From positions 35,597-99,596 of the forward strand of contig NZ_MLYP01000036.1 of NCBI RefSeq assembly GCF_001866645.1: a DNA stretch of 64,000 nucleotides. Reading direction: 5' to 3'. The stretch is from Streptomyces colonosanans. Lineage in GTDB: Bacteria; Actinomycetota; Actinomycetes; Streptomycetales; Streptomycetaceae. How positions within the stretch are numbered: position 1 is the first letter of the stretch; every line of letters begins with the position of its first letter. The notes under the pieces were generated by a model, which had not been told where the DNA came from, ran no database searches, and saw nothing but the letters and a program-made list of their open reading frames with translations. This document shows, piece by piece, positions 58,177 through 64,000 of the stretch. A program made the position numbers and the translations under genes.

Positions 58177-59253
58177 TTACGGAGAACGGAGGTCGACGAG
58201 TTCGGCCAGTGCCGCGCGATGCGCGCCGACGGTTCCGTACGCGATCGAATCCGCCTTCGCCCGCTTCAGATACAGATGGACCGGGTGCTCCCATGTCATA
58301 CCGATACCGCCGTGCAGTTGCAGTGCCTCCTCGGCGGCACGGACGGCCACGGGTGCCGCAAACGCCTGGGCGACGGCGACCGCGACACCGATGTCCTCAC
58401 TGCCGGTGGCGAGCGCGTCGGCGGCGTTGCGCGCTGCGGCGCGCAGGCCCGCGACCTCCAGCCACAGCTGGGCGAGTCGATGCTTGAGGGCCTGGAAGCC
58501 CCCGACGGGCCTGTTGAACTGCTTGCGTTCCTTCAGGTAGCGGACTGTATCGGTCAACATCCTGTCGCTGATGCCGAGTTGCTCCGAGGCGAGCAGCCCG
58601 GCGCCGGCGCTCAGGGCACGGCGCACCGCGGGCGCGGCTTCGCCGAGGCGGCGCCCCGGGGCTCCGTCGAGGGTGACGGTGGCCAGTGGCCGGGTGAGGT
58701 CCAGGGGCACCTGCGGGGTGACGGTCACAGCGGAGGCGTCGACCGCGTACAGCCCGTCGTCGTCGGCGGGCACGAGCAGTACGTCGGCGACCGTCGCGTC
58801 CGCGATACCGGTCAACTTCCCGTGCAACGTGCCACCTTCGAGACGGACCGTCTTGAGGGGAGCACTGGGAGCGGCGTGCAGGCCGACCGCGAGTGTGCCG
58901 ATCGCCGTCGCGGTCGCCAACCGGCTCAGCAGGTCGTCGGTCCCGCACGCCAGCAGCGCCTCGGTGGCGACGACAGCGCTCGTCAGGTACGGCACGGGCG
59001 CGACCGCCCGGCCCAACTCCTCCAGGACAACGGCGGCTTCGCGGTGCGTGGCGCCCTGGCCGCCGAGTTCCTCGGGCACCAGCAGACCGGCGAGACCCAT
59101 GCCGTCGGTGAGGGCCTTCCACAGCGACACGTCGTGCAGGGTGTCCGACTCGGCGCGGGCGATCACGCCCGCCGCGTCGCAGCGGTCCGTGAGCAGATCA
59201 CGGACGGCGGCGCGGAGGGCCTCTTCCTCCTCCGAGTACAGCAGATCGGTCAT
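58177..59253 (-). CDS. acyl-CoA dehydrogenase, second subunit type
   Basis: A 358-residue FAD flavoprotein fold. Helical N-domain LLYSEEEEALRAAVRDLL, then GLAGLLVPEELGGQGA and the late QLHGGIGMTWEHPVHLYLKR. The usual catalytic Glu region of the first dehydrogenase (EGGTSE) is not present in this protein. Its ATG overlaps the stop of the preceding dehydrogenase (59250-59253). Pairs of this kind form heteromeric acyl-CoA dehydrogenases in sterol or branched-acid breakdown, so the two probably work together. Confidence 0.9.
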   Translation of the reverse strand: MTDLLYSEEEEALRAAVRDLLTDRCDAAGVIARAESDTLHDVSLWKALTDGMGLAGLLVPEELGGQGATHREAAVVLEELGRAVAPVPYLTSAVVATEALLACGTDDLLSRLATATAIGTLAVGLHAAPSAPLKTVRLEGGTLHGKLTGIADATVADVLLVPADDDGLYAVDASAVTVTPQVPLDLTRPLATVTLDGAPGRRLGEAAPAVRRALSAGAGLLASEQLGISDRMLTDTVRYLKERKQFNRPVGGFQALKHRLAQLWLEVAGLRAAARNAADALATGSEDIGVAVAVAQAFAAPVAVRAAEEALQLHGGIGMTWEHPVHLYLKRAKADSIAYGTVGAHRAALAELVDLRSP

Positions 59254-60431
59254 CGAGCCAGGTCCTTCCAGGGGACGTCCTTGTCGGTGCGCGGCTCGGC
59301 AGGCAGGCCCAGGACGCGCTCGGCGACGATGTTCAGCAGGACCTCACTGGTCCCGCCCTCGATACTGTTGCCCTTGGCGCGCAGGTAGCGATACCCGGCC
59401 TCACGGCCGGTAAAGTCCACCAGCTCCGGGCGGCGCATGGTCCAGTCGTCGTACAACAGGCCCTCTTCGCCGAGGAGTTCGACTTCCAGGCCGCTGATCT
59501 CCTGGTTGAGGCGGGCGAATGCGAGTTTCATGCCGGAGCCTTCGGGGCCCGGCTGACCCAAGACGAGCTGCTGGCGCAGTCGTTCGCCGGTGAGGCGGAC
59601 GACCTCGGCCTCGACCCATAGCTCCAGCAGCCGCTGGTGCACCTCGTGTGTGCGCAGTTCGGGGCGCTCGCGCCACGTCTTCGCGATCGGGCCGATCATG
59701 CCGCCCTCGCGGGGGATGCGCATACCGCCGATGGACACGCGTTCGTTCATCAGGGTGGTCTGTGCGACCCGCCAGCCGTCGCCGACCTCACCGAGGCGAC
59801 GGGAGTCCGGAATGCGGACGTCGGTGAGGAAGACCTCGTTGAACTCGGCCTCGCCGGTGATCTGCCGCAGCGGCCGGACCTCGACGCCGGGGTCGGTCAT
59901 GTCGCAGATGAAGTAGGTGATGCCCTGGTGCTTGGGCACGTCCGGGTCGGTGCGGGCGATGAGGATGGCCCAGCGGGCCAGATGGGCGCTGGACGTCCAC
60001 ACCTTCTGGCCGTTGACCACCCAGTCCTTGCCCTCGCGGACGGCGCGCGTTCCGAGGGCGGCCAGGTCGGATCCGGCGCCCGACTCGCTGAACAGCTGGC
60101 ACCACACCTCCTCGCCCGTCCACAGGGGCTTGAGGTAGCGCCGCTTCTGCTCCTCGGTGCCGAAGCGGAGGATCGTCGGCGCGGCCATGCCGAGTCCGAT
60201 GCCGATACGTCGCGGATCGTTGCCGGGCGCGCCCGCGGCCTCCAACTCCGCGTCGACGACGGTCTGGAGCGAGCGCGGGGCGCAGAGTCCGCCGAGGCCC
60301 TCGGGGTAGTGCACCCAGGCGAGTCCGGCGTCGAAGCGGGCCCTGAGGAAGTCGAGACGGTCGGTGTCGACGGGAGGGTTTGCCGTCAGCAGCTCCCGGG
60401 TGCGTGCGAGCAGTCGGGCGGTGTCGGTCAT
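59250..60431 (-). CDS. acyl-CoA dehydrogenase, catalytic subunit type
   Basis: A 393-residue enzyme. FAD and substrate text: WCQLFSESGAGSDLAALGTR, GQKVWTSSAHLA, and the late AKGNSIEGGTSEVLLNIVAE, which carries the catalytic Glu. ATG 60431 has GGAGGAG upstream and overlaps the stop of the quinone reductase gene by four bases. It oxidises an acyl-CoA at C2-C3; the exact acid is unknown. Together with its partner it forms the core of the operon. Confidence 0.93.
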   Translation of the reverse strand: MTDTARLLARTRELLTANPPVDTDRLDFLRARFDAGLAWVHYPEGLGGLCAPRSLQTVVDAELEAAGAPGNDPRRIGIGLGMAAPTILRFGTEEQKRRYLKPLWTGEEVWCQLFSESGAGSDLAALGTRAVREGKDWVVNGQKVWTSSAHLARWAILIARTDPDVPKHQGITYFICDMTDPGVEVRPLRQITGEAEFNEVFLTDVRIPDSRRLGEVGDGWRVAQTTLMNERVSIGGMRIPREGGMIGPIAKTWRERPELRTHEVHQRLLELWVEAEVVRLTGERLRQQLVLGQPGPEGSGMKLAFARLNQEISGLEVELLGEEGLLYDDWTMRRPELVDFTGREAGYRYLRAKGNSIEGGTSEVLLNIVAERVLGLPAEPRTDKDVPWKDLAR

Positions 60432-61399
60432 ACGGCTCCTCCGTTCTCCAGCACCACGGCGACCCGGCCCGTGGTCATGCCGTCGGCCACGCGCTGAACG
60501 GCGGCCGCGGCCCCGGCCAGCGGCACCCGCTCGCTCACCAGCGGCTTGACGGCGCCCTGGGCGGCCAGTTCGGTGAGCCGTTCGTGGCAGTGCTGGACCA
60601 GCTTCGGGTTCTTGGTGTGGTACAGGCCCCAGTGCAGGCCGAGGATCGAGTAGTTCTTGACGAGGGCGTGACCCAGGGCCGGGCTGGGAATGGACCCGCT
60701 GGCGAAGCCCACGACGACGATCCGCCCCTCGAAGGCGACGACCTTCGCGGACTGCGCGTAGGCGTCGCCGCCCACCGGGTCGTAGACGACGTCCACGCCC
60801 CGGCCGCCGGTGGCCTGCTTCACCGCGGCGACGACGTCGTCGGCGCGCCGGTCGATCACGACGTCGCATCCCAGCTCCCGGGCCACGGCGGTCTTGTCGG
60901 CCCCGCCGACGACACCGATGACGGTGGCGCCCGCCGCCTTGCCGAGCTGCACGGCCGCACTGCCGACACCTCCGGCGGCGGCGTGGACGAGGAGCGTCTC
61001 GCCCGCCTCCAGACCGGCCCGGCGGTGCAGACCGAACCAGCCCGTCTGGTAGCCGATGTGCAGGGCGGCGGCCTCGGCGTCGTCGAGGGCTTCGGGCGCG
61101 GACAGGACGGCCGCGGCGTCGGCGACGGCGTACTCGGCGAAGCCGCCGTACGGCAGCGCGGGATTGGCGATCACCCGCCGTCCGTCCGCGGTCTCGCCGC
61201 AGACCTCCATCCCCGGCGTGAACGGCAGCGGTGGCCTGACCTGGTACTGACCACGGCACAGCAGCGCGTCCGGGAAGTTGATGGCCGCGGCCCGTACCTT
61301 CAGCAGCACCTGACCGTCGCCGGGCGTGGGCCGTTCCCCCTCCTGGAGCCGCATCACCTCGCTCGGCTCGCCGTTCTCGTTCACGTGCCATGCCTGCAT
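60428..61399 (-). CDS. NADPH:quinone oxidoreductase-like (zinc-free MDR family)
   Basis: A 323-residue enzyme of the medium-chain dehydrogenase family. Substrate region INFPDALLCRGQYQ, nucleotide loop LLVHAAAGGVGSAAVQLGKA, and GVDVVYDPVGGDAY, typical of the quinone oxidoreductase/enoyl reductase branch without structural zinc cysteines. ATG 61399 has GTGGAGG upstream. It is first in the three-gene operon, whose promoter contains the AAGCA-GT-TGCTT palindrome. Confidence 0.93.
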   Translation of the reverse strand: MQAWHVNENGEPSEVMRLQEGERPTPGDGQVLLKVRAAAINFPDALLCRGQYQVRPPLPFTPGMEVCGETADGRRVIANPALPYGGFAEYAVADAAAVLSAPEALDDAEAAALHIGYQTGWFGLHRRAGLEAGETLLVHAAAGGVGSAAVQLGKAAGATVIGVVGGADKTAVARELGCDVVIDRRADDVVAAVKQATGGRGVDVVYDPVGGDAYAQSAKVVAFEGRIVVVGFASGSIPSPALGHALVKNYSILGLHWGLYHTKNPKLVQHCHERLTELAAQGAVKPLVSERVPLAGAAAAVQRVADGMTTGRVAVVLENGGAV

Positions 61400-61448
61400 A
61401 CGGGGCCTCCACGGGACTGCTTCGCCGGAGCGGGGTCGATCGCATACT

Positions 61449-61460
61449 AAGCAGTTGCTT
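61449..61460. promoter_or_regulatory. candidate operator of the acyl-CoA dehydrogenase operon
   Basis: AAGCA-GT-TGCTT lies 49 bases upstream of the first operon start within a more AT-rich stretch. TetR-type fatty-acid or sterol regulators use similar AGCA..TGCT sites. The regulator is not in the window. Confidence 0.4.
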
Positions 61461-61569
61461 GCCGATCGGGCACCGTCTCGCGCGTCATCGGCCGACGGGC
61501 CGCACACTCACGTGCATCCGCGAGGGCTTTGCCCACCCGGCGCGCAACCACCCCCGCACACTGCCCAGG

Positions 61570-61665
61570 AACGGCGAGCGGTTCATCCTGGACAGCGAGG
61601 TCATCGCCCTGGACGAGGAGGAACGGCCGTGCTCGTTCCGGGAGACCTCCGGGCGCGTCGACTCC
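61570..61665 (+). pseudogene. fragment resembling ATP-dependent DNA ligase
   Basis: The plus strand reads NGERFILDSEVIALDEEERP then CSFRETSGR, which resembles the D-x-E nucleotidyltransferase segment (LDGEVVALDEEGRP.F) of bacterial ATP-dependent DNA ligases. Flanking text is not ligase-like. It lies just before the NUDIX gene and is too short for function. Confidence 0.4.
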
Positions 61666-61732
61666 CGGTCGAGCGGCCGGAGGCGGCCGCCTCCGTGGAG
61701 ACACCGCCGGCCACGCATCCCGAGGTGATGTC

Positions 61733-62203
61733 ATGAGCAAGCGGGACAAGCACAGCGCCGGGCTCCTGTTGTTCCGGCACACCGATCACGGCCTGGAGGT
61801 CCTGCTCGGCCATATGGGCGGCCCGTTTTTCGCCCGCCGGGAGGCCGGGGCGTGGACCATGCCCAAGGGCGAGTACGACCCCGACGAGTCCGCGTGGGAC
61901 GCGGCGCGTCGCGAGTTCCGGGAAGAGCTGGGGCTGCCGCCGCCCGACGGGGAGGCCGTACCGCTCGGCGAGGTGCGGCAGACGGGCGGCAAGATCGTCA
62001 CGGCCTGGGCGGTCGAGGCGGATCTCGACCCGGCATCGGTCGAGCCCGGCACCTTCACGATGGAGTGGCCGCCGAGGTCGGGACGCGTCCAGGAGTTCCC
62101 CGAGCTGGACCGTGTGGAATGGATCGGTCTCGACCGGGCCCGGGATGTCATCGTGAAGGCGCAGGCGGCTTTCCTCGACCGGCTCACGGAGCACACAGTC
62201 TGA
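61733..62203 (+). CDS. NUDIX hydrolase
   Basis: A 156-residue protein with a complete Nudix box: GEYDPDESAWDAARREFREELG. The start KHSAGLLLFRHTDHGLEVLL and GGPFFARREAGAWTMPKG are typical of the Ap4A/MutT-like actinobacterial branch. ATG 61733 follows GAGGTGATG. It cleaves a nucleoside diphosphate linked to another group; the substrate is undefined. It is divergent from the quinone reductase operon and followed by the aldehyde dehydrogenase gene. Confidence 0.93.
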   Translation: MSKRDKHSAGLLLFRHTDHGLEVLLGHMGGPFFARREAGAWTMPKGEYDPDESAWDAARREFREELGLPPPDGEAVPLGEVRQTGGKIVTAWAVEADLDPASVEPGTFTMEWPPRSGRVQEFPELDRVEWIGLDRARDVIVKAQAAFLDRLTEHTV

Positions 62204-62308
62204 GAGCCGAAGGGACGCCGGCAGACGAACCGGGAGTCACCGCCGCGTTTGCGGTGGCCACCGCCGCGCGGGAAGGTCGAAGCAGAGTCCGTTCCCAGGA
62301 GGTCGGCC

Positions 62309-63694
62309 ATGCCCATCGCCACCGTGAACCCGGCGACCGGCGAGACGCTCAAGACGTATGACGCCCTGGGCGCGGAGGAGCTCGAGCGCAGGCTCGCCGC
62401 CGCCGAGACCGCGTTCCGTACCCATCGCACGACCACGTTCGCCGAACGGGCGCTGCGCATGCACAAGGCCGCGGATCTGCTCGACGAGGACCAGCAGCAC
62501 ATCGCCCGGGTGATGACCACCGAAATGGGCAAACCCGTACGGCAGGCCCGTGCGGAGGCCGCGAAGTGCGCCAAGGCGATGCACTGGTACGCCGACCACG
62601 CCGAGGAACTGCTGGCCGACGAGGAACCCGCCTCGCAGGATGTGAAGGACTCGGGCGCCTCCTGGGTGATCGTGCGCTACCGGCCGCTCGGCCCGGTGCT
62701 CGCCGTGATGCCCTGGAACTTCCCGCTGTGGCAGGTGGTCCGGTTCGCCGCGCCCGCGTTGATGGCGGGCAACGTGGGGCTGCTCAAGCACGCCTCGAAC
62801 GTCCCGCAGACCGCGCTGTACCTGGAGGACCTGTACCGCCGGGCGGGCTTCGCCGAGGGCTGCTTCCAGACCCTGCTCATCGGCTCGGGCGCGGTGGAGA
62901 AGGTCCTGCGCGACCCGCGGATCAAAGCCGCCACTCTCACGGGCAGCGAACCGGCGGGCCGGGCCGTCGCGGCGGTCGCCGGGGACGAGGTCAAGAAGAC
63001 GGTCCTGGAGCTGGGCGGCAGCGACCCCTTCGTCGTCATGCCGTCCGCCGATCTCGACCGAGCCGCCGAGGTCGCGGTGACGGCACGGGTGCAGAACAAC
63101 GGGCAGTCGTGCATCGCCGCCAAGCGGTTCATCGTGCACACGGACGTGTTCGACGCGTTCGCCGAGCGGTTCACAGCCGGCATGACGGCGCTGAGGACCG
63201 GCGACCCGATGGACGAGGAGACCGAGGTCGGACCGCTCTCCAGCGAGCGGGGCCGTGCCGATCTGGAGGAACTCGTCGCCGACGCAGTGGAGAGCGGTGC
63301 GACGGTGCTGTGCGGGGGCGAGCGTCCCGCCCGGCCCGGCTGGTACTACCCGCCGACCGCCCTCGCCGACGTCACCCCGGAGATGCGTATCCACCACGAG
63401 GAGGCGTTCGGCCCGGTCGCCACGCTCTACCGGGCCGCGGACCTCGACGAGGCGGTGGCGATCGCGAACGACTCCCCGTTCGGGCTGAGTTCCAATGTGT
63501 GGACGCACAACGGCATTGAGGTCGACCGCTTCGTACGGGATCTGGAGGCCGGCTGCGTGTACGTCAACGGGATGACGGCATCCCATCCGGCGTTCCCGTT
63601 CGGCGGGGTCAAGCGGTCCGGTTACGGCCGAGAGCTGTCGGGGCACGGAATCCGCGAGTTCTGCAACATCACCACCGTATGGCACGGGGCGTAA
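62309..63694 (+). CDS. gabD: NAD(P)-dependent succinate-semialdehyde dehydrogenase
   Basis: A 461-residue aldehyde dehydrogenase. Motifs: PWNFPLWQVVRFAAPALMAG (coenzyme site), LTGSEPAGRAVA, catalytic Glu in LELGGSDPFVV, catalytic Cys in NNGQSCIAAKR and the late PFGGVKRSGYGRELS. It oxidises succinate semialdehyde to succinate in the 4-aminobutyrate route; assignment to this substrate is by overall likeness. AGGAGG lies seven bases before ATG 62309. Confidence 0.92.
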   Translation: MPIATVNPATGETLKTYDALGAEELERRLAAAETAFRTHRTTTFAERALRMHKAADLLDEDQQHIARVMTTEMGKPVRQARAEAAKCAKAMHWYADHAEELLADEEPASQDVKDSGASWVIVRYRPLGPVLAVMPWNFPLWQVVRFAAPALMAGNVGLLKHASNVPQTALYLEDLYRRAGFAEGCFQTLLIGSGAVEKVLRDPRIKAATLTGSEPAGRAVAAVAGDEVKKTVLELGGSDPFVVMPSADLDRAAEVAVTARVQNNGQSCIAAKRFIVHTDVFDAFAERFTAGMTALRTGDPMDEETEVGPLSSERGRADLEELVADAVESGATVLCGGERPARPGWYYPPTALADVTPEMRIHHEEAFGPVATLYRAADLDEAVAIANDSPFGLSSNVWTHNGIEVDRFVRDLEAGCVYVNGMTASHPAFPFGGVKRSGYGRELSGHGIREFCNITTVWHGA

Positions 63695-63720
63695 GCGTTC
63701 CGCGAGCTACGATCGCTCCT

Positions 63721-63951
63721 GTGAACCGCGAAGTGACCCTTCCTCTGATCGTCGACGACCGCGGCACGTTGCAGGTGGCGGCGGCCGACGTCAGCAAGCT
63801 GCTGCGCACGGTGGGCGGCCGATGGCTGCGCCTGGTGGAGGCCGGCGAGGACGGGCTCGACGAGGACACGGTGGCCGCGCTGACCATCGAGCTCGCCAAG
63901 CTCGCGGATCGGATCGACGTCGCGTGCATCGCGCACAGTTCGCTGCGCTAG
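63721..63951 (+). CDS. small conserved protein (DUF6213-like)
   Basis: A 76-residue acidic protein, start GTG 63721, beginning REVTLPLIVDDRGTLQVAAA and ending with a helical LAKLADRIDVACIAHSS. It resembles a small conserved streptomycete family (DUF6213, from memory). Function unknown. It lies 26 bases after the dehydrogenase stop and may be co-transcribed. Confidence 0.75.
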   Translation: MNREVTLPLIVDDRGTLQVAAADVSKLLRTVGGRWLRLVEAGEDGLDEDTVAALTIELAKLADRIDVACIAHSSLR

Positions 63952-64000
63952 GGCCTGTTCTGAGTTCCCCGTCGTCCGCGCGGAGCGCGGGCGCAGCGGC

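Overview
The window is high-GC actinobacterial DNA that fits Streptomyces: very high third-position GC, GTG and TTG starts, GGAGG ribosome sites, strong GC-rich hairpin terminators, and typical families (monomeric isocitrate dehydrogenase, many LuxR/TetR/GntR/MerR regulators, DUF4190, DUF427, DUF4916). It looks like a chromosomal segment in which ordinary single-copy genes are broken up by a dense set of insertion scars.

Layout. 1-15.5 kb: 3' part of a cytochrome P450, a stand-alone cytochrome oxidase subunit I and a VKOR-type thiol oxidoreductase, an ABC exporter, an enoyl-CoA hydratase remnant, monomeric Icd, a NUDIX-like protein, DUF427, DUF523 and SRPBCC proteins, a PLP enzyme and an ABC-F protein. 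15.5-27.5 kb: a 106-bp nested palindrome, an IS701-type transposase remnant, a PAP2 phosphatase, a YdeP-type molybdopterin oxidoreductase, FUSC plus a shortened DUF389 protein, a Na+/H+ antiporter and a DUF418-like membrane protein, with response-regulator and transposase scraps. 27.5-35 kb: a membrane protein facing a compact lasso-peptide locus (precursor at 31334-31450, fused B protein, cyclase), a phosphoesterase, and an M4 protease with its emfourin inhibitor. 35-38.4 kb: a TnpB element with its guide-RNA end, a chimera of transposase pieces, a DUF1259 protein, and the 3' half of a tRNA-Gly(CCC) gene with its terminator, which I read as an integration scar. 38.4-47.8 kb: an ABA4-like/membrane operon divergent from a MerR gene, a secreted zincin, a LuxR-type regulator, a sensor kinase/response regulator pair, a DUF4190 protein and a secreted tripeptidyl-aminopeptidase-type hydrolase. 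47.8-56.0 kb: an 8.15-kb segment bounded by a 32-bp direct repeat of the tRNA-Pro(GGG) 3' half. It carries GntR, MFS, purine nucleoside phosphorylase and nucleoside deaminase genes among transposase remnants. 56-64 kb: a phosphodiester glycosidase, a coupled quinone reductase/two acyl-CoA dehydrogenase operon, a NUDIX hydrolase, a succinate-semialdehyde dehydrogenase and a DUF6213-like protein.

The most interesting items are (i) the minimal lasso-peptide locus with an overlooked 38-residue precursor whose inferred core is GFSGGFYDGHGYQS, a fused RRE-protease, and no dedicated transporter; (ii) the tRNA-Pro island with nucleoside-salvage cargo; (iii) an intact TnpB element together with a separate, TnpB-less copy of its RNA end whose two hairpins differ by compensating changes; and (iv) a two-copy palindromic MITE, one copy with a 10-bp target duplication. 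Functions are assigned by reading motifs by eye; no database search was possible.
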